Shown in pieces: positions 1 to 7,776 of a stretch of 12,073 bases of DNA (the first letter of the stretch is position 1; every line of letters starts with the position of its first letter). The notes under the pieces are model-generated. The model did not search any database, was not told where the DNA came from, and saw nothing but the letters and a program-made list of their open reading frames with translations. The DNA lies in the NCBI GenBank assembly GCA_964619685.1, contig CAZUET010000044.1:1-12073 (forward strand). Direction: 5' to 3'. The translations under genes and the position numbers were made by a program. The DNA comes from RUG14300 sp964619685 (lineage in GTDB: Bacteria > Bacillota > Clostridia > Christensenellales > CAG-1252).

Positions 1-63
1 GAATAACAGGAACAAAATCCATATCGAGGAGTATTCTCGATATGGATTTTGTTCCTGTTATTC
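1..63. repeat. Perfect 28-bp inverted repeat over mrnC start
   Basis: Bases 1-28 are the exact reverse complement of bases 36-63, separated by a 7-base loop (GAGTATT). The right arm contains the mrnC start codon at 42-44 and its first seven codons, so the left arm is an antisense copy of coding sequence. A natural short dyad (ATATCGAG with CTCGATAT) sits at the tip. As RNA it would bury the start codon. Because it lies at the first base of the window and copies coding sequence, a fold-back artefact at a contig end is at least as likely as a real regulatory hairpin. Confidence 0.9.
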
Positions 64-437
64 CTAATCCTTTATCTAAAAAGGAAGCGGAATTTAAAAA
101 TTCCTTGGTCCTTGCCTTTGTGGGCGATTGCGTGCAGGAGTTGTATGTTAAAGCGAAGCTTGCTATTACCGACGATCACAAGTCGGGTCTTTTGCATCAA
201 AAGGCGATAGGTGAGTTGAGTGCTAAATCACAGGCAGTCAAGAGTGATCGACTTTTAGAGCTTTTTACCGAGGAAGAAATGGATATATATCGCCGTGCCA
301 AAAATAGTAAGCCTAAATCTATGGCAAAGAATGCCGACTCATTAGAGTATCATAAGGCGACAGGTGTCGAGGCAGTATGGGGATATTTATATTTGACAGG
401 ACAAACCGAGAGATTGGGAATACTACTTGAAGCATAA
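42..437 (+). CDS. mrnC: Mini-ribonuclease 3 (MrnC)
   Basis: Mini-RNase III is a single RNase III catalytic domain without the double-stranded-RNA-binding domain. In Firmicutes it matures the 23S rRNA ends. The 131-residue protein has the usual length. It shows the family signature AFVGDCVQELYV (residues 25-36), with D29 as the expected metal-binding aspartate, and RRAKNSK (84-90) followed by KNAD. Near the C-terminus EAVWGYLYLTGQTERL (110-125) carries the second acidic residue, E110. AGGAG at 27-31 lies 10 bases before ATG. The stop codon overlaps the ribosome binding site of the next gene, rlmB, matching the conserved cysS-mrnC-rlmB-sigH order. cysS, if present, would lie upstream of the window. 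The start lies inside a perfect inverted repeat, so the first residues depend on the assembly being right there. Confidence 0.92.
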   Translation: MDFVPVIPNPLSKKEAEFKNSLVLAFVGDCVQELYVKAKLAITDDHKSGLLHQKAIGELSAKSQAVKSDRLLELFTEEEMDIYRRAKNSKPKSMAKNADSLEYHKATGVEAVWGYLYLTGQTERLGILLEA

Positions 438-446
438 GGAGATAAC

Positions 447-1166
447 ATGTTAATAGAAGGAAGAAACGCAGTTAAAGAGGCACTAAACTCCGAAGCAACA
501 GTGGAAAAAATGCTTGTAACCAATGGCCAAGCCGATAATACGCTCAAAATGATCATTGCAATGGCGAGAAAAAAGGGTGTAAGAGTTGTTTTTACCGATA
601 AGCAGATTTTAGATAAGACATCGGAAACCGGAAAACATCAAGGTGTTATCTGTTATGCTACCGATTTTAAGTATAGTGATTTAGACGACATACTTGCATC
701 CAAGCCCGACAATAGACTGATACTAATATTGGACGAAATTGAAGATCCGCATAATCTTGGCAGTATTATCAGAGTTGCCGAGTGCATGGGTGTAGACGGA
801 ATCGTTATACCTAAACAGCGTTCGGCGACAGTCAACGAGACCGTTATCAAAACATCGGCAGGAGCTACTCAATATATGAAGATAGCTAAGGTTACAAATA
901 TTAATGATACAATTAGAGAGCTTAATGATAAGTTTTTCAATGTATACGGATTAGATATGGACGGTGTGGCATTAGCGGATGCGCATTTGACAGGCGATTT
1001 AGCGTTAGTAGTCGGTAACGAGGGTAGAGGGATTAAACAGCTTACGAGTAAGCTCTGTGACGGTATGGTCAGCATTCCTATGACGGGAAATGTATCGTCG
1101 CTTAATGCATCGGTTGCTACCGGTATTGCTTTATACGGATGCTATATCCAAAGGGAGAAGAAATAA
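447..1166 (+). CDS. rlmB: TrmH-family 23S rRNA ribose 2'-O-methyltransferase (RlmB type)
   Basis: This is a SPOUT-class, S-adenosylmethionine-dependent methyltransferase. RlmB methylates the ribose of G2251 in 23S rRNA. The 239 residues give an N-terminal substrate-binding domain (about 1-75) and the knotted catalytic domain (about 90-236). Motif 1 is DEIEDPHNLGSIIRVAECMG (96-115), with N103 and R109. The KTSAGA segment is at 135-140. Motif 2 is VVGNEGRGI (188-196). Motif 3 is SIPMTGNVSSLNASVA (209-224), which forms the cofactor knot. AAGGAG at 436-441 is 5 bases before ATG. The next gene's TTG start follows its stop directly, so translational coupling is likely. The family is certain; RlmB rather than another TrmH member is inferred from length and from the mrnC and sigH neighbours. 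Confidence 0.93.
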   Translation: MLIEGRNAVKEALNSEATVEKMLVTNGQADNTLKMIIAMARKKGVRVVFTDKQILDKTSETGKHQGVICYATDFKYSDLDDILASKPDNRLILILDEIEDPHNLGSIIRVAECMGVDGIVIPKQRSATVNETVIKTSAGATQYMKIAKVTNINDTIRELNDKFFNVYGLDMDGVALADAHLTGDLALVVGNEGRGIKQLTSKLCDGMVSIPMTGNVSSLNASVATGIALYGCYIQREKK

Positions 1167-1715
1167 TTGGACGAGATTGAATTGATTCAAAAAGCCAAGG
1201 ACGATAATTCTGCATTAGAATTACTGTTGCATAATTACGAGCCCATGATATATTCTCTTGTCAAAAAGTTTAAGATAAGCGGATATACTACGGATGATCT
1301 TCTCCAAGAAGCGAGGAGTGCTTTTTGTCGGGCGGTAAAATTGTATGATAATACTAAGAGTAAGCTTTCGACATTCGCATATGTGATCATGCGTAGGCGG
1401 TTGAAGGATCTTGAAAAGGCTGAATACATGCTCAAACGGCGTGCCGAAGTCATTTCGCTCAATACCGATGAGGATAGCGGAAAGTATTTTGATATTCCGT
1501 CTAATAAGCCTGGACCTGAAGAACGAGTAATAATAATGGAGCGACGGGAAGAATTGCGAGAGGCTTTGCGAGGTAAGCTGACCGATCTTGAATTCGATGT
1601 AACATTAGCGTTTATTGAGGGAAATAGCTATAGCGATATTGCTCAATCGAAGAATATATCGGTAAAACAGGTTGATAACGCACTTCAGCGTGCTAAAAAG
1701 AAAATGAAGGAATAA
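1167..1715 (+). CDS. SigH-like RNA polymerase sigma factor
   Basis: This is a sigma-70 family factor with region 2 (about residues 15-80, including DDLLQEA and LSTFAYVIMRRRL) and region 4 (about 137-180). The region 4 helix-turn-helix ends VKQVDNALQRAKKKM, very close to the VKSIDNALQRVKRK end of SigH (Spo0H). At 182 residues it is shorter than the roughly 215 of Bacillus SigH, and no region 1 or 3 is visible. The start is TTG, touching the rlmB stop, with GGGAG at 1153-1157 as ribosome binding site. No ATG or GTG lies nearby in frame. The position behind mrnC-rlmB supports descent from sigH, although the yacP gene between rlmB and sigH in Bacillus is missing. It could control stationary phase, competence or sporulation-like genes, but no target evidence is present here. 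No anti-sigma factor is adjacent. Confidence 0.85.
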   Translation: MDEIELIQKAKDDNSALELLLHNYEPMIYSLVKKFKISGYTTDDLLQEARSAFCRAVKLYDNTKSKLSTFAYVIMRRRLKDLEKAEYMLKRRAEVISLNTDEDSGKYFDIPSNKPGPEERVIIMERREELREALRGKLTDLEFDVTLAFIEGNSYSDIAQSKNISVKQVDNALQRAKKKMKE

Positions 1716-1717
1716 TT

Positions 1718-4213
1718 ATGGACGAAAATAAATCTATGCCCGATAATCAAATAGAAGAGTTGAAAATATGCGATAACGGTGATGCTATGGTAACTGATGC
1801 TGTTAGCGAAGCTTATTCTATAGGACTTAGCGATGATGAGGTTAATGAGCGTATTGCGGACGGTAGAGTTAATGGTAATTGCACCATAAAATCAAAATCG
1901 TTTTTACAAATACTTAAGACCAATGCATGCACGCTGTTTAACTTTTTAAACCTTGCTTTGTTTATATTGACGATAACATTGGGTAATTCTATCAAGAATT
2001 CCACCTTTGTGTTGCCGGCACTTATAAATCTTATAATAGGAATTGTTCAAGAGGTTAAGGCTAAGCGAACCATAGATAAGCTCAATCTTATATCTGCACC
2101 ACGAGTTACGGTAATTCGTGGCGGTGAGCATAGAGAGATATCGGTACCCGAAATAGTGCTTGATGATATAATGATATTGTCGGCAGGTAATCAAATATGC
2201 TCTGACTGTACCGTTATTGACGGCTCTGTAGAGGTGAATGAATCCTTGATAACAGGTGAATCCGATCCTATCGTCAAAAATGTAGGCGATGAGCTATTGT
2301 CGGGATCATTTGTTGTCAGCGGTAAGGTAAAGGCTAAAGTTATTCATATCGGTAACGATAATTATGCAACTAAGATAACCAACGGGGCTAAGTATGTCAA
2401 GGAAACTACAAGTGATATATTGAAGTCATTAAGGACCATTATTAGAATAATGAGTTTTGTAGTCGTTCCCTTAGGCTTGCTGTTATTCCTTAAGAGTTTC
2501 TTTTTAGAAAAAACGGAGCTTTCTGCATCAATAATAAAAATGGCATCCGCTATGTCAAGTATGATTCCTCAAGGCTTAGTCGCTTTGACCTCGACCATAT
2601 TTGCAGTAGGTGTAATTAGATTATCTAAGCATAAGACCTTATCCCAAGACTTGTATTGTATAGAAACGCTTGCAAGAGTTGATGTGTTGTGCTTAGATAA
2701 AACAGGTACGATTACCGAGGGTAGTATGCAGGTAGAGAGTATTGATAGCGTTCACTCGTCACCAAAGGATATTGATGATGCTTTGACCATTTTGACAAAT
2801 CTTTTACCCGATACGAACCCCACATTTATGGCAATCAAGGAGCGTTATCCCGATACTGTTGATGTAGAAGCGAGCTTTGTTGCACCATTTTCATCCGACC
2901 GTAAGTGGAGCGGTATTTCTGTTGCCGATAAGGGCAGTATCATTATGGGTGCTCCCGAATTCGTTTTAGGCGAAAGTGTAAATGAATATAGCGAGATTCT
3001 TGAATATTATACATCTCAAGGTGAGCGTGTATTAGTGCTTGTTTCATCTAAAACTGAGATGAAAGAGGCAGTTTTGCCTACCGATATCAAGGTCATGGGC
3101 TTGATAATTATCGGTGATAAGATAAGAAAAGAAGCTCCCGATACTCTTAAATTCTTTAGAGAACAGAATGTTGATATTCGTATCATTTCAGGTGATAATC
3201 ATATAACTGTATCAGCTATTGCTAAGAAAGCAGGTCTATTGGAATGCGAAGCCATAGATATGACCACTGTAAAGGATGAGGAAATCCAAGAGGTCAGCCG
3301 TAAATATAAGATATTCGGTAGAGTAACCCCCGATCAAAAGCTTAAGCTTGTTAAGGCACTCAAGGCTGACGGACACACGGTAGGTATGACCGGTGACGGC
3401 GTAAACGATGTTCTTGCACTTAAAGAAGCCGATTGTAGTATTGCAATGGCATCAGGATCCGATGCTGCAAGAAATGCATCACAGCTCGTTTTGTTGGACA
3501 GCAATTTTGCATCTATGCCAAAGATAGTTGCAGAGGGTAGACGCAGTATAAATAACCTACAAAGAACAGCAGCACTTTATTTGATAAAGACGGTGTATTC
3601 AGCATTGCTTACCTTGCTATTTATCTTTATTCCGTACACTTATCCGTACGAGCCGACAAATATTACATTAGTCGGTGCTGTAACGATAGGTATTCCGTCA
3701 TTTATTTTGGCACTCGAGCCTAATAAAGAGTTGGTCAAGGGGCGGTTCTTACCAAATGTTTTGGCAAAATCATTGCCAGGCGGTATCAGTATTGTAGTTT
3801 CGGTTGCATTCCTCCAGATTGTAAGAATGTTCCTATCCGAAGCACTTGGATTTACGCTTACAGAGGATCAAATGACCACGGTTTCCGTCGTACTTCTTGC
3901 ATTCGGTGCATTTGTACAGCTATTCAGTATATGTATGCCCTTCGACTTTAAGCATGTCTGTCTATATGTATGCATGGTTATACTGTTTTTCTTGGGATGG
4001 GGGTTGTCCTCTGTCGACCTTGTTATATTGGGTAAACCTGTCAATCTTTTCTCTATGACTCCGATTAACGAGATAACCAATCAAATGTGGGCTTACTTAG
4101 GTATTGCCTTGACCGCAGCGGTACCATGTTTCGTACTTACAAACTGGCTTATTAAAAAGTATGTTACAAGTACCAATAGTAAGCTTATGAGTAGGCTTTC
4201 TCAAGTCAACTAA
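1718..4213 (+). CDS. P-type cation-transporting ATPase, CtpE-like
   Basis: This is an 831-residue membrane pump with all cytoplasmic P-type ATPase motifs. The actuator loop TGES is at 179-182 and the phosphorylation site DKTGT at 327-331. In the N domain are KWSG (396-399) and a KGSIIMGAPE nucleotide-binding stretch (405-414). SGD (491-493) and TGDGVND (558-564) follow. Hydrophobic segments occur at about 71-89, 96-112, 243-262, 271-300, and several from 615 to the end. GLSDDEVNERIADGRVN near the N-terminus, VDESL/TGE-like spacing and LALEPNKE in M6 resemble CtpE, a mycobacterial calcium pump, so Ca2+ or another divalent cation is likely but unproven. The M4 ion-site motif is PQGL (284-287), not PEGL. 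GAAGGA at 1706-1711 serves ATG 1718. Only two bases separate it from the sigma gene. Confidence 0.9.
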   Translation: MDENKSMPDNQIEELKICDNGDAMVTDAVSEAYSIGLSDDEVNERIADGRVNGNCTIKSKSFLQILKTNACTLFNFLNLALFILTITLGNSIKNSTFVLPALINLIIGIVQEVKAKRTIDKLNLISAPRVTVIRGGEHREISVPEIVLDDIMILSAGNQICSDCTVIDGSVEVNESLITGESDPIVKNVGDELLSGSFVVSGKVKAKVIHIGNDNYATKITNGAKYVKETTSDILKSLRTIIRIMSFVVVPLGLLLFLKSFFLEKTELSASIIKMASAMSSMIPQGLVALTSTIFAVGVIRLSKHKTLSQDLYCIETLARVDVLCLDKTGTITEGSMQVESIDSVHSSPKDIDDALTILTNLLPDTNPTFMAIKERYPDTVDVEASFVAPFSSDRKWSGISVADKGSIIMGAPEFVLGESVNEYSEILEYYTSQGERVLVLVSSKTEMKEAVLPTDIKVMGLIIIGDKIRKEAPDTLKFFREQNVDIRIISGDNHITVSAIAKKAGLLECEAIDMTTVKDEEIQEVSRKYKIFGRVTPDQKLKLVKALKADGHTVGMTGDGVNDVLALKEADCSIAMASGSDAARNASQLVLLDSNFASMPKIVAEGRRSINNLQRTAALYLIKTVYSALLTLLFIFIPYTYPYEPTNITLVGAVTIGIPSFILALEPNKELVKGRFLPNVLAKSLPGGISIVVSVAFLQIVRMFLSEALGFTLTEDQMTTVSVVLLAFGAFVQLFSICMPFDFKHVCLYVCMVILFFLGWGLSSVDLVILGKPVNLFSMTPINEITNQMWAYLGIALTAAVPCFVLTNWLIKKYVTSTNSKLMSRLSQVN

Positions 4214-4222
4214 TAAAGTGCT

Positions 4223-5368
4223 ATGGATATTAATAAGAACGAATTGTTTTATCAGGATAATAAGCTATTTGAGTTCGATGTAATCGTAACCGACTGTATC
4301 GAACTCGATAAAGGGTACGGCATCTATTTTGAACGCACAGGTTTTTTCCCCGAAGCAGGCGGGCAAAGGGCTGATAAGGGAATGATAGACGGTAATAATG
4401 TTTTTGACGTACAGGTTACCGATAACGGAATAATGCATATTATCGATAAGCCGATAGCTGTCGGTCAAACTGTGCATTGCGTACTCGATAAAGATGAGCG
4501 TATCCGTAAGGAACGCAACCATACGGGCGAGCATATAGTATCATCTGTAGTACATAGGCAGTTTGGGTATTCTAATGTCGGTTTTCATATGGGCGAATAC
4601 GGTATGGATGTCGATTTTGACGGTCCGTTTAGTAAGGATGATTTAATAGCTATCGAAAAGGAAGCGAATATGATAGTTATGGAGAATGTGCCTGTAAAAA
4701 CATATTTTCCTAACGAAATCGAATTACAAAGTATTAACTATCGTTCCAAATTGGAGCTATCATCTCCACGAATAGTAGAGATAGAGGGATACGATTATTG
4801 CGCATGCTGTGCACCTCATGTATCATATACCGGTGAGGTAGGCTTGATAAAGATAGTCGATTGCTATAAAAATAGAGGTAATTCGAGATTGACACTGCTT
4901 TGTCAAAACGAAGCGTTGGAGTACATTCAAGGCGTATGTCGTGATGCTGAAATATCGGGTTCGTTGCTTAGCGTTAAGCCTTATGCCGTATCGACAGCAG
5001 TCAATAAGCAGTTAGAGCATAATAACGATATTGGTAGAGAAAATTCAGAGCTTAAGCGTATGGTCACGAAGTCTATAGTTGATTCGTTGAAACCAACGGA
5101 CGGAAGGTTTCTCGTATTTTGTCCGTCATTTGCATCTAAGGATGTTTTGAACGGTGCATTAGAATTGTCTAAGGTCGCTTGTGTATTTTCGGAAACTAAC
5201 GGCGGTTACTCCTATAAGATAGCCTCCAAGTATGAGGATATAAGGGAGCTGGCAAAAGCGTTAAACACAGCGCTTAACGGCAAGGGTGGCGGAAGAGCCG
5301 ATCTTGTTCAAGGACAGCTTATTGCAGATAAAATTCAAATAGAAAGCTTCTTCAATAAAGAAGAATAA
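4223..5368 (+). CDS. Alanyl-tRNA editing protein, AlaX long form
   Basis: AlaX proteins are free-standing relatives of the AlaRS editing domain that hydrolyse mischarged Ser- or Gly-tRNA(Ala). This one has 381 residues. It shows FFPEAGGQRAD (41-51), matching the conserved FYPEGGGQ-type segment. The zinc motif is HTGEH (H100, H104), and the second ligand pair lies in CACCAPHVSYTGEVG, where C195 and H199 form the CxxxH. GNSRLTLLC (219-227) ends the editing domain. A C-terminal extension ends GKGGGRADLVQG (about 352-363), like the C-Ala/DHHA1 end of alanyl-tRNA synthetase, so this is a long, AlaRS-C-terminus-bearing form. The start has only a weak purine stretch (AAAGTG), so coupling to the upstream ATPase gene nine bases away is likely. 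Family assignment is firm; substrate preference is not visible. Confidence 0.92.
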   Translation: MDINKNELFYQDNKLFEFDVIVTDCIELDKGYGIYFERTGFFPEAGGQRADKGMIDGNNVFDVQVTDNGIMHIIDKPIAVGQTVHCVLDKDERIRKERNHTGEHIVSSVVHRQFGYSNVGFHMGEYGMDVDFDGPFSKDDLIAIEKEANMIVMENVPVKTYFPNEIELQSINYRSKLELSSPRIVEIEGYDYCACCAPHVSYTGEVGLIKIVDCYKNRGNSRLTLLCQNEALEYIQGVCRDAEISGSLLSVKPYAVSTAVNKQLEHNNDIGRENSELKRMVTKSIVDSLKPTDGRFLVFCPSFASKDVLNGALELSKVACVFSETNGGYSYKIASKYEDIRELAKALNTALNGKGGGRADLVQGQLIADKIQIESFFNKEE

Positions 5369-5378
5369 GGAGAACATA

Positions 5379-5789
5379 ATGTTTGATTTTGATAGATATT
5401 TTTTAAAAGAATGCCAACTATTTCTTGCTCACATTGACTACGATTTTTTGTCGTTGCCCACGCAGAGTGAGAACAAACTGACTGTTAAGGATAGCGTTTC
5501 GTCTTATAACATTGCCGAAGATAAGGTTCGCTTTGAGATATCGAGATCGTTGGATTTCGGTGCAGGTAAGTTGTTTTCTCTCAATGTTGTTTTTGGCGTT
5601 ATACTTACAAAGAATCCGTTTTCAAAGGACGAGATGAATTGGAACGATGTCAATTTAGCCGAGGAGTTTAAAAATTCCAACGGTCCGCTTCTCAATAATT
5701 TGACTTGTAGAATGAGTACCCTTATTGCGGATATAACCTCGTCATTCGGTCAAATACCTATCGTAACCCCACCAAAGCTCATTAAATAG
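5379..5789 (+). CDS. SecB-like protein (putative export or general chaperone)
   Basis: This is a 136-residue soluble protein without signal peptide or membrane segment. I do not recognise it as a named gene, but the pattern resembles the SecB fold. Beta-strand-like stretches include VRFEISRSLDFG (49-60) and LFSLNVVFGVILTKNP (65-80). An N-G-P turn follows (NSNGPLLNNL), then a helix of the form LxxLIADITSSFGQIPIVTPPKL (113-134), like the SecB end 'LRSLISDLTSxxGFPPLxLPPxxF'. SecB-like proteins in Gram-positives can be orphan chaperones or partners of toxin-antitoxin systems. No toxin-antitoxin pair is adjacent here. AAGGAG at 5367-5372 sits 6 bases before ATG and overlaps the alaX stop, so it belongs to the same transcript. 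SecB-like is inference from the C-terminal motif and length; a conserved hypothetical is the alternative. Confidence 0.6.
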   Translation: MFDFDRYFLKECQLFLAHIDYDFLSLPTQSENKLTVKDSVSSYNIAEDKVRFEISRSLDFGAGKLFSLNVVFGVILTKNPFSKDEMNWNDVNLAEEFKNSNGPLLNNLTCRMSTLIADITSSFGQIPIVTPPKLIK

Positions 5790-5830
5790 GGTTACAGCAA
5801 ACAAAAGAAATAAATAAAGGAGAAAATACG

Positions 5831-6361
5831 ATGAAAGGCAAAAAAATGGTAGGATTAAAATTCATTCTCAGCCCCTCAAGCTCTAAGTATTTTGAGAATT
5901 ATACCGAATGGCTTAAGGAGCCCATGATAATGCGTGATATGCTTCTTGCAGAGCCTATGGCAGAGGCTGTACAAAAGAAGTGGTTTAGACAGGGTATATC
6001 GTCTACCTCTATCGTTAGATTTGAGATAATCGAAAAAAGCACCAAAAAACCCATTGGTTTTTGTATGATCTATGATTTGGATCAGAATATAAACTCCGCC
6101 AAGGTCGCTGTTTACATCGCCGATCCGCTTTATAGATATAGGGGATTTGGCTCCGAGGTTCTCAGCCTGTTATGTAAATATGCACTTTATGAGCATAAAA
6201 TACACTCACTATGGTGTGAGGTTCCTTCATATAATTCGTCGGCATTGTCGCTTTTCCGTAAGCAGGGCTTTACCGAGTGCGGAACACGCCACCATGCAGG
6301 TAAGATTGGCGACGAATATTACAACCTGACAACATTTGAGTTGATAAATCAAAGCTATTAA
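5831..6361 (+). CDS. GNAT-family N-acetyltransferase
   Basis: This is a 176-residue acetyl-CoA-dependent acetyltransferase of the GNAT superfamily, RimJ/RimL or spermidine-acetyltransferase-like in layout. Motif A is YIADPLYRYRGFGSEVL (95-111); RYRGFGS is the Q/R-x-x-G-x-G pyrophosphate-binding loop. Motif B is YNSSALSLFRKQGF (134-147), the usual N-x-x-x-x-x-x-Y/F-x-K-x-GF end. The acceptor substrate cannot be told: a protein N-terminus, polyamine or small amine are all possible. ATG 5831 follows AAGGAG (5818-5823) by 7 bases. A second in-frame ATG lies at residue 6, without a better ribosome binding site. The 41-base gap upstream is the widest in the run but holds no hairpin. The stop codon is 2 bases from the DUF3737 gene, implying coupling. 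Confidence 0.88.
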   Translation: MKGKKMVGLKFILSPSSSKYFENYTEWLKEPMIMRDMLLAEPMAEAVQKKWFRQGISSTSIVRFEIIEKSTKKPIGFCMIYDLDQNINSAKVAVYIADPLYRYRGFGSEVLSLLCKYALYEHKIHSLWCEVPSYNSSALSLFRKQGFTECGTRHHAGKIGDEYYNLTTFELINQSY

Positions 6362-6363
6362 AA

Positions 6364-7200
6364 ATGGAAATTATTAAAGATGTTCAATTAGATCAGGAGC
6401 GTGCCTTATACGGTAAAAGGGATATTTTAGTTCAAAATGTCCGTTTTTCAGGCGAAGCCGACGGTGAAAGTGCGATAAAAGAATGTCGTGATGTTAGAGT
6501 AGATCACTGCTTTTTCGACCTTCGCTATCCATTTTGGCATGTAACCAATTTGGTAATTTCATATTCTAAAATGACGCCCAACTGTCGTGCATCTCTTTGG
6601 TATACCCATAATGCAAGGATCGATAGTACTATTATGCATGGAATAAAGGCTTTGCGTGAATGCGGTAATATCGAAATATCACATTGTGATATAATATCGC
6701 CCGAATTTGGCTGGTCTGTTAGAGAATGTAAAATGTACGATACCACGGCAGAAAGTGAATATTTTATGATGAGATCATCCGATCTTGACTTCCAAAATGT
6801 CAAGTTTAAGGGGAAATATTCATTTCAGTATATCGAAAATGCGACCTTTGAAAACTGCATATTCCAAACAAAAGATGCTTTTTGGCACGGTAAAAATATT
6901 TATGTTAAAGATAGTATTATCAAGGGTGAATACCTTGCTTGGTACTCGGAAGGCTTGACTCTTGAAAATTGCACGATAGAGGGAACACAACCCTTCTGTT
7001 ATTGTACAGATCTTAAACTTATTAATTGTAAAATGATAGATACCGATCTAAGCTTTGAAAAATCTACTGTTGAAGCTGATGTTACTACGCCAATAGTAAG
7101 CGTAAAGAATCCATATAGCGGATATATAAAGGCTCCGTCGATAGGTGAAGTAATAATTGATGACGAAAATGCAAAAGCGTCTATAATTATAGGAGAATAG
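6364..7200 (+). CDS. DUF3737 family protein, predicted beta-helix
   Basis: This is a 278-residue protein with the DUF3737 look: many short strands of about 18-22 residues. Each repeat has a pattern such as 'nv.i.nC.i.g..pfwy', for example DVRVDHCFFDLRYPFWHV, DLDFQNVKFKGKYSFQYI, NATFENCIFQTKDAFWHG and LTLENCTIEGTQPFCYCT. Such repeats normally fold into a right-handed parallel beta-helix, like pectate-lyase-fold proteins. The stacked aromatic positions (FWH, LWY, AWY) suggest a cofactor or carbohydrate groove, but no catalytic residue set is recognisable and the function is unknown. There is no signal peptide, so it is cytoplasmic. It starts 2 bases after the acetyltransferase stop with no clear Shine-Dalgarno, and ends 2 bases before a flavin reductase. 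The three genes are therefore probably translated as a coupled unit. Confidence 0.85.
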   Translation: MEIIKDVQLDQERALYGKRDILVQNVRFSGEADGESAIKECRDVRVDHCFFDLRYPFWHVTNLVISYSKMTPNCRASLWYTHNARIDSTIMHGIKALRECGNIEISHCDIISPEFGWSVRECKMYDTTAESEYFMMRSSDLDFQNVKFKGKYSFQYIENATFENCIFQTKDAFWHGKNIYVKDSIIKGEYLAWYSEGLTLENCTIEGTQPFCYCTDLKLINCKMIDTDLSFEKSTVEADVTTPIVSVKNPYSGYIKAPSIGEVIIDDENAKASIIIGE

Positions 7201-7202
7201 AG

Positions 7203-7742
7203 ATGAAAAATGTATTAGTTATTACGTCAAGTTATAGAAAGAACGGAAATTCAAATAAACTTGCCGAAAGATTTATGGCCGGTGCTTTGAGTGTCGGTCA
7301 TAAGGTAGAACGAGTGGATTTGAGCGAGCAAAATATAGCTTTTTGTCGTGGTTGTATGGCTTGTCAGCGTACGCAAAAATGCGTTATCAATGACGATGCA
7401 GTCGGTGTTGTCGAGAAGATGCTTCATGCAGATGTATTGGTCTTTGTGACCCCGATATACTATTACAGCGTAAGCGGTCAGCTTAAAACCATGCTCGATA
7501 GAGCAAACCCATTGTATAGCAGTGATTATGCATTCCGATCAGTTTATCTTATTGCAACCGCTCAGGACGATGATCAGCATGCAGTGGACGGTGCAGTTAA
7601 GGATATTCAAGGCTGGGTAGAATGTTTTGAAAATGCTAAGCTCGAATGTGTGCTTTTTGCAGGCGGAGTCGAGGGCGTAGGCGATATTGACGGTAATATC
7701 TCTCTTGATAAAGCATTTGAATTGGGCGTAAAAATAGAGTAG
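7203..7742 (+). CDS. NAD(P)H-dependent FMN reductase, flavodoxin fold, cysteine motif
   Basis: This is a 179-residue flavoprotein of the NADPH-dependent FMN reductase (flavodoxin-like) superfamily. The phosphate-binding loop SSYRKNGNSNKLA (9-21) and TPIYYYSVSGQLKTMLDR (83-100) bind FMN. Between them CRGCMACQRTQKC (48-60) has four cysteines at C48, C51, C54 and C60. This is the arrangement of iron-sulfur flavoproteins of the Isf type and of related flavodoxin-family reductases. Whether a cluster is bound cannot be told. ATG 7203 follows AGGAG at 7191-7195. It ends the long + strand gene run: the next 224 bases hold a new promoter and a riboswitch. It likely supplies reducing power or detoxifies quinones or nitro compounds; its coupling to DUF3737 suggests a shared unknown task. 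Confidence 0.9.
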   Translation: MKNVLVITSSYRKNGNSNKLAERFMAGALSVGHKVERVDLSEQNIAFCRGCMACQRTQKCVINDDAVGVVEKMLHADVLVFVTPIYYYSVSGQLKTMLDRANPLYSSDYAFRSVYLIATAQDDDQHAVDGAVKDIQGWVECFENAKLECVLFAGGVEGVGDIDGNISLDKAFELGVKIE

Positions 7743-7776
7743 TATTCGATTTTGTTTTGTCTCGCAGCGTTTGTGC

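Noticed and set aside
1..41. Left arm as the end of an upstream cysS gene
   Set aside because: The bases are an exact antisense copy of the mrnC start and give no recognisable CysRS C-terminus.
5790..5830. Possible promoter or terminator between the SecB-like gene and the acetyltransferase
   Set aside because: The 41 bases show only a strong ribosome binding site; no hairpin and no -35/-10 pair.
6525..6803. 92-codon - strand frame within the DUF3737 gene
   Set aside because: Antisense to a clear, repeat-structured coding region.
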